A stretch of DNA of 64,000 nt from Wagnerdoeblera intermedia (lineage in GTDB: Bacteria; Pseudomonadota; Alphaproteobacteria; Rhodobacterales; Rhodobacteraceae): NCBI RefSeq assembly GCF_042647465.1, contig NZ_JBHRVN010000004.1; one strand, 5' to 3'. This document shows, in pieces, positions 18,003-26,640 of this stretch. The translations under genes were made by a program, and so were the position numbers. The notes beneath the pieces were generated by a model, which saw only the letters and a list, made by a program, of their open reading frames with translations, was not told the origin of the DNA and made no database searches. Position 1 is the first letter of the stretch, and each line of letters starts with the position of its first letter.

Positions 18003-18475
18003 GCGGCTACGACGACCTGAGCGAATTTGCAGCGGTGCTGCCCCGGTTCGGCGCGCTTGCCGGGCTTGATCTGGGCACCAAAACCATTGGTTTTGCCGTC
18101 TCCGACAGCTTCCGCTCGGTCGCCTCGCCGATCACCACGATCCGGCGCAGCAAGTTCACCGAAGACGTGGCGCAGCTGCTGAAGCTCTGCGTGGAACGCG
18201 AAATAGCGGGGCTGGTCATCGGCCTGCCCCGCAATATGGACGGCTCTGAAGGCCCGCGTGCGCAGTCGACGCGGGCCTTCGTGCGCAATCTGGCGAAACT
18301 TTCGCCGCTGCCGGTCGCCTATTGGGATGAGCGGCTGAGCACCGTGGCTGCGGAACGCGCTTTGCTTGAGGGCGATACCTCGCGCAAAAAGCGGGCTGAG
18401 GTGATCGACCAGGTCGCAGCGGGCTATATCCTGCAGGGTGCGCTGGACCGGCTGTCCCATCTGTCGCGCGACTGA
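17999..18475 (+). CDS. ruvX: Putative Holliday junction resolvase RuvX (YqgF)
   Basis: A 158-residue RNase H-fold protein with the signature GLDLGTKTIGFAVSD (first catalytic aspartate), GLPRNMDGSEGP, and the late YWDERLSTVAA and KRAEVIDQVAA motifs. Family members act in 16S rRNA maturation and possibly junction resolution. It overlaps ccmI by 4 bp, so translation is likely coupled. Confidence 0.93.
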   Translation: MSGYDDLSEFAAVLPRFGALAGLDLGTKTIGFAVSDSFRSVASPITTIRRSKFTEDVAQLLKLCVEREIAGLVIGLPRNMDGSEGPRAQSTRAFVRNLAKLSPLPVAYWDERLSTVAAERALLEGDTSRKKRAEVIDQVAAGYILQGALDRLSHLSRD

Positions 18476-18491
18476 CAGGCGGAAGAAGCCG

Positions 18492-18686
18492 ATGGACAGC
18501 CCCTGCATCAATATCTGCAGTTTACGCGGTGACGGCCTGTGTTCGGGCTGCTGGCGCAGCCTTGATGAGATCGCGGGCTGGACGCAGATGACGGAGCGGG
18601 AGCGCAGGCGGATCATGGCCGAACTGCCGGGCCGGGCGGCCGCTGATGATAAAGCTGTGATTTCATATTCCACGGCGGAAGGCTAA
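18492..18686 (+). CDS. DUF1289 domain-containing small protein
   Basis: A 64-residue protein with the family pattern SPCINICSLRGDGLCSGCWR, that is four spaced cysteines, then SLDEIAGW and an ERERRRIMAELPGR helix. Function is unknown; the cysteines suggest a metal or Fe-S site. ATG 18492 follows GGAAGAAG and lies 16 bp after ruvX, completing a three-gene unit. Confidence 0.9.
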   Translation: MDSPCINICSLRGDGLCSGCWRSLDEIAGWTQMTERERRRIMAELPGRAAADDKAVISYSTAEG

Positions 18687-18743
18687 CTTCTCCAGCGGCG
18701 GGCCGCGCCTTTTGCGCGGGCCCCCAGTGATGGAGGCTCTCCC

Positions 18744-19257
18744 TTGTATCTCCGGCTCCGGCAACTCCGGTATGTGCTGCTGGCGGTGGCACTCAGCGCG
18801 TGCACCACCAGCGTCTCCTATGACCCCTACCCCGTACACAGTCATTGCCACCCGGGCGACCGGCGCTGCCATAAGCTACGCCCCATGCCCTACCCCGGGC
18901 ATCCCGCGCGGCCACCCGCCCATGTGCAGGTCTGGCACCAGCCCGGCCCGGCCGCACGGCCCCTCGTCGTGCAGCGGCAGGACAGACAGGCCCCCCCCGC
19001 CCTTTGCGCAGCGGCAGGAGCGACCCGGGCCGGGACCCGGGGCAGAACGACGGCTCCGGCGCGACCCGCCGCAGAGGCCCGCCGAAATGCGTGAACGGCG
19101 TGACCGGCGCGACGACAGATCTGCCCCGCAGGCGCGCAGAGAGCGGGAGCACGCCCGTCCACAGCCGCCCCACGAGCGTCCGGAGACGGGCGAGCAGCGC
19201 CCCGATCGCCGCGAGTCTGGTGCAGGCGGGGGCCGTCCCCCGCGTGTGGGGTTCTGA
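18744..19257 (+). pseudogene. Small lipoprotein gene with a frameshift at a C8 run
   Basis: The N-terminal frame starts at TTG 18744 (after GGAGG) and has a lipoprotein signal ending LLAVALSAC, then a proline/histidine-rich stretch. At eight consecutive cytosines (18991-18998) the sensible frame jumps. In the +1 frame the protein continues as a charged Arg/Pro/Glu-rich tail to a stop at 19257. Deleting one C would restore a single frame of about 170 residues. This may be a sequencing error, a real mutation or a slippage site. It is a putative outer-membrane lipoprotein with no recognised domain. Confidence 0.6.
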
Positions 19258-19291
19258 CCCCTCCGCCGCCGCGCGATCCCCGAAGCAATAA

Positions 19292-19321
19292 AAAGCCGCC
19301 GCAGATATCTGCGGCGGCTTT
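19292..19321. terminator. Bidirectional intrinsic terminator
   Basis: A perfect palindrome, GCCGCCGCAGAT followed by its complement (19295-19318), is flanked by A-rich bases on the left and TTT on the right. It separates two convergent genes (lipoprotein and M20 hydrolase), as expected for a shared terminator. Confidence 0.85.
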
Positions 19322-19338
19322 CGGTCTTTCTCCGGTGC

Positions 19339-20502
19339 TCAGACGAGCGGCTGTGCGCGCTCGACCAGGCGGGCGAAGAAACTCGCGCCGATCGGAGCGG
19401 CTTCGTCGTTGAAATCATAGGCCGGGTGATGAAGCCCCGGGCCTTCACCCGTTCCCATGAAGAGATAGGCCCCGGGGCGGGCTTCGAGCATATAGCTGAA
19501 ATCCTCGGCACCCATTTCGCGGGTCACGCGGGCGTCGACCAGATCTGCGCCCGAAATTTCGCGCGCGACTTCGGCGGCGAAATCCGCTTTGGCGGCATCA
19601 TTGATGGTGGGCGGATAGCCACGCTCATAATTGACGTCGATGCTGACGCCGTAAGCTGCCGCATGACCTTCGAGGATCGCGCGGATCCGGGCCTCTGCCA
19701 TATCGCGGATTTCAGGGTTAAAGCTGCGGATGGTTGCCGTCATCATCGCGGTTTCCGGGATGATATTGGTGGCCGTTCCGCCGTGGATCTGTGTGACCGA
19801 GATCACCAGGCTGTCGTTGGGATCCGTGTTGCGCGCCACGATGGTCTGCAGCGCCATGGCCATGCCGGTGACTGCAATCAGCGGATCCACCAGTTCATGC
19901 GGGTTGGCGGCATGGCCGCCCTTGCCGGTGACGGTCAGCCAGAGCGTATCAACGGCGGCCATCAGCGGACCCGGCGTGGTGACGAACTGCCCGAGGGGGC
20001 GGTTCGGCGCGTTATGGATGCCGTAGACCTGAGAGATGTTGAAGCGGTCCATGACCCCTTCTTTCACCATGACCTCACCGCCGCCGCCTTCTTCTTCGGC
20101 GGGCTGGAACATGAGGACGACTTTGCCGGCGAAGCGGCGGGTCTCGGTGAGATATTTTGCCGCACCAAGAAGCATGGTCACATGGCCGTCATGACCGCAG
20201 GAATGCGCCCGGCCTTCGATCTTTGATGCATGTTCGGCGCCGCTGGTCTCAATGATCGGCAGCGCATCCATATCGGCGCGCAGCCCGATCACCGGACCCG
20301 GGGCCGCGCCGTTGATCACCGCGACGATGCCGGTTTTTGCGATGCCGGTGTGGATCTCATCGACCCCGATTTCACGCAGGCGTGCTTCAATAAAAGCAGC
20401 GGTTTCGAAGCAGTCGAACTCCAGCTCAGGATGAGCGTGAAGGTGGCGGCGCCAGCCTTTCATCTCGTCAGCAAAGGCGGCAATCCGGTTCAAGACGGGC
20501 AT
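19339..20502 (-). CDS. M20 family metal-dependent amidohydrolase
   Basis: A 387-residue peptidase-like enzyme of the HipO/amidohydrolase group. Metal-binding motifs are GLRADMDALPI, HSCGHDGH and PAEEEGGGG (catalytic and metal glutamates), with a lid domain that includes GKGGHAANPHE and a late metal histidine in GEGPGLHHPAYDFND. Relatives cleave N-acyl amino acids or hippurate; the substrate here is unknown. It is a single gene, convergent with the lipoprotein gene and divergent from mazG. Confidence 0.9.
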   Translation of the reverse strand: MPVLNRIAAFADEMKGWRRHLHAHPELEFDCFETAAFIEARLREIGVDEIHTGIAKTGIVAVINGAAPGPVIGLRADMDALPIIETSGAEHASKIEGRAHSCGHDGHVTMLLGAAKYLTETRRFAGKVVLMFQPAEEEGGGGEVMVKEGVMDRFNISQVYGIHNAPNRPLGQFVTTPGPLMAAVDTLWLTVTGKGGHAANPHELVDPLIAVTGMAMALQTIVARNTDPNDSLVISVTQIHGGTATNIIPETAMMTATIRSFNPEIRDMAEARIRAILEGHAAAYGVSIDVNYERGYPPTINDAAKADFAAEVAREISGADLVDARVTREMGAEDFSYMLEARPGAYLFMGTGEGPGLHHPAYDFNDEAAPIGASFFARLVERAQPLV

Positions 20503-20566
20503 CTGATAGACTCCTGGGGCCGTTCAGCGATATTCGGCACTGACCGTATTAGCTGAGGGCCGTTCC

Positions 20567-21391
20567 ATGCAAAACCCCGCACAGGCAGATCTCATCCATG
20601 ACCGCAGCGCCGGGGTGGCGCGGCTGCTGGCCATTATGGAGGCCCTGCGCCACCCGGTTCATGGCTGTCCCTGGGATGTGAAACAGACCTTCACCTCGAT
20701 CACGCCCTATACCATCGAGGAGGCCTATGAGGTGGTGGATGCCATCACCCGCGAGGCCTGGGATGAGCTGCCGGGGGAGCTGGGGGATCTGCTTTTGCAG
20801 GTGGTCTTTTACGCCCGGATGGCCGAAGAAGCCGGCCGGTTTGATTTTGACACCGTGGTGCAGTCGGTCTGCGATAAGATGGTGTCGCGCCATCCGCATG
20901 TCTTTGGCGATCAGTCGAATGACAAATCCCCCGAGCAGCAGAAAGCGGACTGGGAGACCCTGAAGGCGGCAGAGCGCGGTGAGGCCCGGGTTCTCGACGG
21001 CGTGGCCCAGGGGCTTCCGGCGCTGACGCGGGCGGTGAAGCTGCAAAACCGCGCGGCGCGGGTGGGCTTTGACTGGCCGGAGACGGTTCAGGTTCTGGAT
21101 AAACTCCTGGAAGAGAGCCGCGAACTGGTAGAGGCGAAAGACAGCCTTGGCCCTCAGGAGATGGCAGAGGAATTCGGTGATCTGATGTTTGTCATGGCCA
21201 ATCTGGCGCGGCATCTGAAGATCGACCCTGAGGCAGCACTTCGCGCGGCCAATGCGAAATTCACGCGCCGCTTCAATCACATCGAAGATGTTCTGAAAGC
21301 AGATGGCCGCAGCCCGGCTGAGAGCACTCTGGCGGAGATGGACCGGATCTGGGACGCGGCAAAGGCTTTGGATAAGGCCGGGAAGCTGTGA
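20567..21391 (+). CDS. mazG: Nucleoside triphosphate pyrophosphohydrolase MazG
   Basis: A 274-residue, two-domain MazG protein. The first domain has CPWDVKQTF, PYTIEEAYEVVDAI and ELGDLLLQVVFYARM; these acidic helices bind Mg and the NTP. The second repeats the pattern with RELVEAKDS and EEFGDLMFVMANLARH. It hydrolyses NTPs and dNTPs to monophosphates, acting as a house-cleaning enzyme. Length matches the E. coli form. Confidence 0.94.
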   Translation: MQNPAQADLIHDRSAGVARLLAIMEALRHPVHGCPWDVKQTFTSITPYTIEEAYEVVDAITREAWDELPGELGDLLLQVVFYARMAEEAGRFDFDTVVQSVCDKMVSRHPHVFGDQSNDKSPEQQKADWETLKAAERGEARVLDGVAQGLPALTRAVKLQNRAARVGFDWPETVQVLDKLLEESRELVEAKDSLGPQEMAEEFGDLMFVMANLARHLKIDPEAALRAANAKFTRRFNHIEDVLKADGRSPAESTLAEMDRIWDAAKALDKAGKL

Positions 21392-21536
21392 GTGCAGATC
21401 CGCGCCGGGGTCCTCAGGCGGGAGGCCTGTTAAAAGAATGAGTATTTAAGAAAAGCCAAAGCGGGGAGGCCGCACTTTTGGGGCGAGCGGCGGTTTTTTG
21501 CTTGCGGGACGCAGAGAACAAAGGCAGACCATAGCC

Positions 21537-22901
21537 ATGAGCAAGTCATCTCCCACCTTCTCCTGCGCCTCCTGCGGCGCGGTTTATCGCAAATGGGCCG
21601 GGCGCTGCGACAGCTGCGGCGAATGGAACACCATCTCGGAGCAGGCGCCTTTGTCGAAAGGGCCGGGCTCGAAGACTTTGTCGCAGCGCGGCAAGACCAT
21701 TCCTCTGACCGATCTGGCGCATGAAGAGGCGCCGCCGCCGCGGATTGCAAGCGGGATGGAGGAATTTGACCGCGTGCTGGGCGGCGGGTTGGTTCCGGCC
21801 TCGGCCATTCTGGTGGGCGGCGATCCCGGGATCGGGAAATCGACGCTGCTGTTGCAAGCGGCGGCGAGCTTTGCGCAGAATGGCGCGAAGGTGCTTTATA
21901 TCTCGGGCGAGGAGGCTTCGGCGCAGGTGCGGCTCAGGGCGCAGCGGCTGGGGCTTGGAGAGGCGCCGGTGAAGCTGGGCACGGAGACGGCTCTGCGCGA
22001 TATTCTGACCACGCTGGATGAAGAGGCGCCGGATCTGGCGATCATCGATTCCATTCAGACCATGTGGCTCGATACCGTGGAAGCGGCGCCCGGTTCCGTC
22101 AGCCAGGTGCGGGCGGCGGCCCATGAGCTGGTGACCTTTGCCAAGCGCAAAGCGGTTTCTGTGATTATTGTGGGCCATGTCACCAAAGAGGGCCAGATCG
22201 CGGGCCCGCGCGTGGTGGAGCATATGGTCGATACGGTGATTTATTTTGAGGGGGAGCGCGGGCATCAGTTCCGCATTCTGCGCTCGGTGAAAAACCGCTT
22301 CGGGCCTGCCGCAGAGATCGGCGTTTTTGAGATGACCGGTCAGGGGCTGGCGGAAGTGTCGAACCCTTCGGCGCTGTTTTTATCCTCGCGCGATGCCCCG
22401 GCCCCGGGGTCGGTGGTTTTTGCCGGGATTGAGGGCACGCGGCCGGTTCTGACCGAGATTCAGGCCCTGGTCTCGCCGGCGCCGCCCGGCTCGCCGCGCC
22501 GGACTGTGGTGGGGCTTGATTCTGGGCGTCTTTCGACCATTCTGGCGGTCCTGGAGGCGCGCTGCGGCATCCCGTTTACCGGGCTGGATGTCTATCTGAA
22601 CGTGGCCGGTGGCATGCGCATCGCGGAGCCTGCGGCGGATCTGGCCGTGGCGGCAGCCCTGCTCTCGGCCCGCGAGGATGTGTCCATTCCGCCGGATATG
22701 GTGTTTTTTGGCGAGATTTCCCTGTCCGGCGCGCTGCGTCCGGTGTCACAGACGGAAAATCGGTTGAAAGAAGCGCAGAAACTTGGTTTTTCACAGGCTG
22801 TCGTGCCGTCCCGTTCCCGGCTCGGGGATGCGGAGGGGATGCAGATTAAAACGATGACCGATCTGATTTCGGTTGTCGGGGACATGTTCGGCGCGGGATA
22901 A
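21537..22901 (+). CDS. radA: DNA repair protein RadA
   Basis: A 454-residue RecA-like protein that promotes branch migration in recombination. It has an N-terminal four-cysteine zinc finger (CASCGAVYRKWAGRCDSCGEW), Walker A GDPGIGKST, the RadA-specific KNRFG motif, and a C-terminal Lon-like domain (GGMRIAEPAADLAVAAALLS). ATG 21537 is the conserved start. It begins the radA-cvpA-purF gene cluster. Confidence 0.95.
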   Translation: MSKSSPTFSCASCGAVYRKWAGRCDSCGEWNTISEQAPLSKGPGSKTLSQRGKTIPLTDLAHEEAPPPRIASGMEEFDRVLGGGLVPASAILVGGDPGIGKSTLLLQAAASFAQNGAKVLYISGEEASAQVRLRAQRLGLGEAPVKLGTETALRDILTTLDEEAPDLAIIDSIQTMWLDTVEAAPGSVSQVRAAAHELVTFAKRKAVSVIIVGHVTKEGQIAGPRVVEHMVDTVIYFEGERGHQFRILRSVKNRFGPAAEIGVFEMTGQGLAEVSNPSALFLSSRDAPAPGSVVFAGIEGTRPVLTEIQALVSPAPPGSPRRTVVGLDSGRLSTILAVLEARCGIPFTGLDVYLNVAGGMRIAEPAADLAVAAALLSAREDVSIPPDMVFFGEISLSGALRPVSQTENRLKEAQKLGFSQAVVPSRSRLGDAEGMQIKTMTDLISVVGDMFGAG

Positions 22902-22939
22902 ACCCGGCCGGGGGCGCGAAAAGCGCCTGCAGGAGATGA

Positions 22940-23536
22940 ATGATGGATGGTTTCACCCTGATTGACGCGATCGTGGCTGCGGTCATCGTCCTGTCGGCGA
23001 TCCTGGCCTATTCGCGCGGTCTGGTGCGCGAGGCTCTGGCCATTGCGGGCTGGGTCGTGGCGGCGATCCTTGCCTTTATGTTCGCCCGCCAGGCCGAACC
23101 GCTGATCCGTGAGATTCCCATGGTGGGGGATTTCCTGCGTGACAGCTGCGAATTGTCGACCATCGGCGGATTTGCCGCAGTCTTTGCGGTCGGGCTGATT
23201 ATCATGGCGCTTTTCACGCCGCTGTTCTCCTCGATCGTGCAGCGCTCGGTTCTGGGCGGGATCGACCAGGGGCTGGGCTTCCTGTTCGGTGTGCTGCGCG
23301 GCGTGCTGCTGATTGCGGTGGCTTTCATCGTCTATGACCGGGCGGCCGGCGGCGAAGCCATTGCCATGGTCGATCAGTCGCGTTCGGCACAGGTCTTTGC
23401 GAGCCTCAAATCCTCGCTCGAAAGCAACATTCCGGCGGATGCCCCCGGCTGGGTCGTCAGCCGCTATGAATCGCTGGTCGGCCATTGCAGCGCCCCGGCG
23501 ACCGGCACCCCGGCTGCGCAACCGGCGGGCAACTGA
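22940..23536 (+). CDS. cvpA: CvpA family membrane protein
   Basis: A 198-residue protein with four hydrophobic segments, beginning FTLIDAIVAAVIVLSAILAYSRG and including GWVVAAILAF. The family is linked to purF in many bacteria and to cell-envelope stress resistance. Start is ATG 22940, with ATG 22943 equally possible; AGGAG at 22931 favours the latter by spacing. It ends in a Pro/Ala-rich tail. Confidence 0.9.
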   Translation: MMDGFTLIDAIVAAVIVLSAILAYSRGLVREALAIAGWVVAAILAFMFARQAEPLIREIPMVGDFLRDSCELSTIGGFAAVFAVGLIIMALFTPLFSSIVQRSVLGGIDQGLGFLFGVLRGVLLIAVAFIVYDRAAGGEAIAMVDQSRSAQVFASLKSSLESNIPADAPGWVVSRYESLVGHCSAPATGTPAAQPAGN

Positions 23537-23580
23537 GACAATCTTCCCTTCGTGACGTGACACCGCCTGAACAAGGCGTT

Positions 23581-23619
23581 AAGGAGGCTCCGAACCGAGA
23601 CCGGATTCGGAGCCTTCCT
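23581..23619 (+). promoter_or_regulatory. Hairpin placed between the ribosome-binding site and start codon of purF
   Basis: AAGGAGG (23581-23587) is the only good Shine-Dalgarno sequence before purF, but it is 32 bp from the ATG at 23620. Between them AGGCTCCGAA (23585-23594) pairs perfectly with TTCGGAGCCT (23606-23615). Folding this stem would bring the ribosome-binding site next to the start codon, or else bury part of it. Either way it probably tunes purF translation. A smaller hairpin (CGCCT/AGGCG) precedes it. Confidence 0.5.
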
Positions 23620-25095
23620 ATGAATATCCTCCCAGGAACCCCCTTCGACTGCGCCGTGGACGGCGATAAGCTGAAGGAAGAATGCGGTATCTTCGGCGTG
23701 ACAGGCGTCCATGACGCTTCGAACTTTGTCGCGCTCGGCCTGCATGCGCTGCAGCATCGCGGTCAGGAAGCCGGTGGCATCGTCTGCCATGACCCGATCC
23801 AAGGCTTCAACTCGGCCCGCCGCTTTGGCTATGTCCGCGATAACTTCACCCGCGCCGATGTGATGAAGGGTCTGCCCGGCCCGATCGCCATCGGCCATGT
23901 GCGCTATTCGACCGCAGGCTCCAAGGGCGCGACCGCGATCCGCGATGTTCAACCCTTCTTCGGCGAGTTTTCCATGGGCGGTTGTGCGGTTGCCCATAAC
24001 GGCAATCTGACCAATGCCGCCGCGCTGCGCCGCGAGCTGATTGAGCGCGGCTCAATCTTCCAGTCGTCCTCGGATTCGGAATGCATCATTCACCTGATGG
24101 CCCGCTCGATCCAGACGACTCTGGCGGAGCGTCTGAAAGACGCGCTGCGCCGCGTTGAGGGGGCGTTCTCGGTCATCGCCATGACGCGCACCAAGCTGAT
24201 CGGTGTGCGCGATCCGATGGGCGTTCGTCCGCTGGTTCTGGGCCGTATCGGCGAAGGCTGGGCACTCTCGTCAGAGACCTGCGGTCTGGACATCATCGGC
24301 GCTGAATTTGTGCGCGAAATCGAGCCGGGCGAGATGGTCATCATTGAGAACGGCCATCTCAAGTCGCATCGTCCTTTCGCCCCGGCCCCTTCGCGCTTCT
24401 GCATCTTTGAGCATGTGTATTTCTCGCGTCCCGACAGCAGCTACGGCGGCCGTTCGGTCTATGAGGTGCGTCGCAACATCGGGATTGAGCTGGCGAAAGA
24501 AGCCCCGGTTGAAGCCGACCTGGTCTGCCCGGTCCCCGACAGCGGCACCCCGGCGGCCATCGGTTTCTCGCAACAGTCGGGTATTCCCTTCGCGCTTGGC
24601 ATCACCCGCAACCAATATGTGGGCCGGACCTTCATCGAGCCGACCGAGCAGATCCGCAACATGGGTGTGCGCCTGAAGCTCAACGTCAACCGCTCGCTCA
24701 TCAAGGGCAAGCGCGTTGTGCTGGTTGACGACTCGGTGGTGCGCGGCACGACCTCGCGCAAGATCAAGGATATGATCCTTGATGCCGGCGCAGCAGAGGT
24801 TCACTTCCGCATTGCCTCACCTCCGACCGCCTGGCCCTGCTTCTACGGGGTGGATACACCTGAGCGCTCAAAACTTCTGGCAGCAACCATGTCAGAAGAT
24901 GAGATGCGCGACTGGATCGGTGTGGACAGCCTGCGCTTCATCTCGCTCGACGGTCTCTACCGCGCTGCCGGTGAAGCCGATGGTCGCAACCCCGAGGCCC
25001 CGCGCTATTGCGATGCCTGCTTCTCGGGGGATTACCCCATTGCCCCGGCCGACAAGCTGAAAGAGGGCTTCGAGATGAAAGAGCCCGCAGAGTAA
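23620..25095 (+). CDS. purF: Amidophosphoribosyltransferase PurF
   Basis: A 491-residue enzyme that makes phosphoribosylamine from PRPP and glutamine, the first committed step of purine synthesis. The N-terminal glutamine amidotransferase domain starts after a short propeptide, with the cysteine nucleophile in EECGIFGV and ALQHRGQEAGG. The C-terminal domain has the PRPP loop VVLVDDSVVRGTTS. The start at 23620 (MNILPGTPFD) matches the family propeptide. A strong terminator follows the stop. Confidence 0.96.
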   Translation: MNILPGTPFDCAVDGDKLKEECGIFGVTGVHDASNFVALGLHALQHRGQEAGGIVCHDPIQGFNSARRFGYVRDNFTRADVMKGLPGPIAIGHVRYSTAGSKGATAIRDVQPFFGEFSMGGCAVAHNGNLTNAAALRRELIERGSIFQSSSDSECIIHLMARSIQTTLAERLKDALRRVEGAFSVIAMTRTKLIGVRDPMGVRPLVLGRIGEGWALSSETCGLDIIGAEFVREIEPGEMVIIENGHLKSHRPFAPAPSRFCIFEHVYFSRPDSSYGGRSVYEVRRNIGIELAKEAPVEADLVCPVPDSGTPAAIGFSQQSGIPFALGITRNQYVGRTFIEPTEQIRNMGVRLKLNVNRSLIKGKRVVLVDDSVVRGTTSRKIKDMILDAGAAEVHFRIASPPTAWPCFYGVDTPERSKLLAATMSEDEMRDWIGVDSLRFISLDGLYRAAGEADGRNPEAPRYCDACFSGDYPIAPADKLKEGFEMKEPAE

Positions 25096-25113
25096 ACTGC
25101 GGCTGGGTTGAAA

Positions 25114-25136
25114 GGCCGCCGCTGGCGGCCTTTTTT
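25114..25136 (+). terminator. Intrinsic terminator of purF
   Basis: GGCCGCC (25114-25120), loop GCT, GGCGGCC (25124-25130), then six T residues: a textbook rho-independent terminator 18 bp after the purF stop codon. Confidence 0.93.
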
Positions 25137-25200
25137 CTGTGCAACTCCACCCAGGGGCCCGAAGTGCCCCGAACTTGCCTTAAGACAGGATGCGCCGCTG

Positions 25201-25869
25201 ATGACCTCCGCTTCTGCCAAAATCGCTCTCGTAACCGGTGCTTCGCGTGGCCTTGGGGCCGCTATGGCTGAGGGGCTTGCGGCCCGCGGCTGGCATGTGG
25301 TTGCCGTGGCCCGCACCGTTGGCGGCCTGGAAGAGGTCGATGACCGCCTGCGCGCTCTTGCCCTGCCCGGCGCCGGCGCGCTGACGCTTGCGCCGATGGA
25401 TATCACCAATGATGATGCCATGCGCCACCTCTGCCGCTCGGTGCATGACCGCTGGGGCCGGCTGGATCTCTGGATCCACAGCGCCATCCACGCCGCCCCT
25501 TTGAGCCCGGCGGGGCATCTGGACCAGAAAGACTGGGACAAATCCGTTAATATCAACATCCGCGCCACCGGCATGCTGATCCCCATGGTCGAGCCGCTGC
25601 TGCGCGCCTCAGCGGAGGGCACGGCGCTTTTCTTTGACGATCCCCGGGCCGGGTCGAAGTTCTTCTCCGCCTATGGCGCTTCCAAAGCCGCACAGATCGC
25701 CCTCGCGCGATCGTGGCAGGCAGAGACCGCGACCACTGCCCCGCGTGTGCTGATCGAGACGCCCCGCCCCCTCGCCACCGCGACTCGCGCCCGATTTTTC
25801 CCCGGCGAAGACCGCGCGCCTCTGGCGCAGCCGCGTGATGAGGCCGAACGCCTTATCTCTTTGATCTGA
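25201..25869 (+). CDS. SDR family oxidoreductase
   Basis: A 222-residue Rossmann-fold protein with the nucleotide-binding motif TGASRGLGAAM, DITNDDA and the catalytic YGASKAA. The usual NNAG motif is replaced by IHSAIHAA. It resembles short-chain dehydrogenases found downstream of purF in Rhodobacteraceae. The substrate is unknown. ATG 25201 is chosen because the glycine-rich motif begins about 20 residues later; the frame upstream covers the purF terminator. Confidence 0.85.
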   Translation: MTSASAKIALVTGASRGLGAAMAEGLAARGWHVVAVARTVGGLEEVDDRLRALALPGAGALTLAPMDITNDDAMRHLCRSVHDRWGRLDLWIHSAIHAAPLSPAGHLDQKDWDKSVNINIRATGMLIPMVEPLLRASAEGTALFFDDPRAGSKFFSAYGASKAAQIALARSWQAETATTAPRVLIETPRPLATATRARFFPGEDRAPLAQPRDEAERLISLI

Positions 25870-25884
25870 AAGTGCGGATTTCCT

Positions 25885-25912
25885 GTGATTGCCCCTTGCA
25901 AGGGGCAATCAC
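25885..25912. terminator. 28-bp perfect inverted repeat after the SDR gene
   Basis: GTGATTGCCCCTTG is followed immediately by its exact reverse complement, giving a 14-bp stem potential with almost no loop. It lies 15 bp beyond the SDR stop codon and just upstream of tRNA-Gly. It has no T tract. It is a probable transcription-stop or processing structure. Confidence 0.55.
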
Positions 25913-25933
25913 AAGGCGCTAAAATCCCTCTGC

Positions 25934-26007
25934 GCGGGTATGATGTAATGGTAGCCTGTCAGCTTCCCAAGCTGAACGCGCGGGTTCGATTCCCGCTACC
26001 CGCTCCA
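25934..26007 (+). tRNA. tRNA-Gly(CCC)
   Basis: A 74-nt cloverleaf with acceptor arms GCGGGTA/TACCCGC, anticodon loop TTCCCAA on a TCAGC/GCTGA stem, T arm CGGGTTCGATTCCCG, and an encoded 3-prime TCCA. The anticodon is CCC. A phage-type integrase gene begins 87 bp downstream, so the 3-prime end of this tRNA is a likely attachment site. Confidence 0.97.
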
Positions 26008-26094
26008 GATGATCCAATTGAGCTCCATATTTTTCAATAACTTCCGTGACATAGTTGTCGTTCCGGTGCACATTTAGGCACACATGGGGCACAC

Positions 26095-26640
26095 ATGGGT
26101 CTTATCTTGAAGTACGTTGAGAGAACCAAAGCGGGCAGTTGGCAATATCCCCGCCGCGTTCCGAAAGATGTCAGCCCTCTGATTTCTAAGCGAGAGTTCA
26201 AGCGCAAACTGGGCGATTCTGAGCGTGAGGCGCTGAAGGCATGGCCCGCGTTCCATGCGCAGGTAGAACGCGAGATTGAGAACGCCTGCAAAGGCTTAGT
26301 CCGTGCAACCGTTGATTCCTCCACTGCTCTGGAGGCCTATCAGCTTGCCCGGCAGCACGTGAAAAATCTTGAGGCTTCGGGCTTTATCAGCGTGACAAAT
26401 GGTCTGCTGCCGAGGAAATTATCCAGCGCTATCCGGTGGACTCTGAGACTGACACGCCCATCGGTGCGAGCGAGGTCGACACCAACACGATCAACATGCT
26501 GCGCGGTGGCAGGGCTACGCCTAAAGCTCCGGAGCCCACCCTGAATGATGCGAGAAACCTCTACCTGAAAGAGCACCTGCGGCCGGATCAGCCAGAGACC
26601 GACAGCCGCGTGATCGGTTTCGCCAACCGGGTTATTGGTG
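26095..26640 (+). pseudogene. Tyrosine-recombinase integrase, N-terminal remnant (frameshifted, truncated)
   Basis: The first about 100 residues (LKYVERTKAGSWQYPRRVPKDV and EREALKAWPAFHAQVEREIE) match the N-terminal arm-binding region of tRNA-targeting integrases. Near 26395 the frame shifts; in the next frame the text continues WSAAEEIIQRYPVD and APEPTLNDARNLYLKEHL, then breaks off at about 26640 where an IS3 remnant begins. The catalytic domain is missing, so it is non-functional. Its position 87 bp after tRNA-Gly shows that an older island entered here. Confidence 0.8.
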
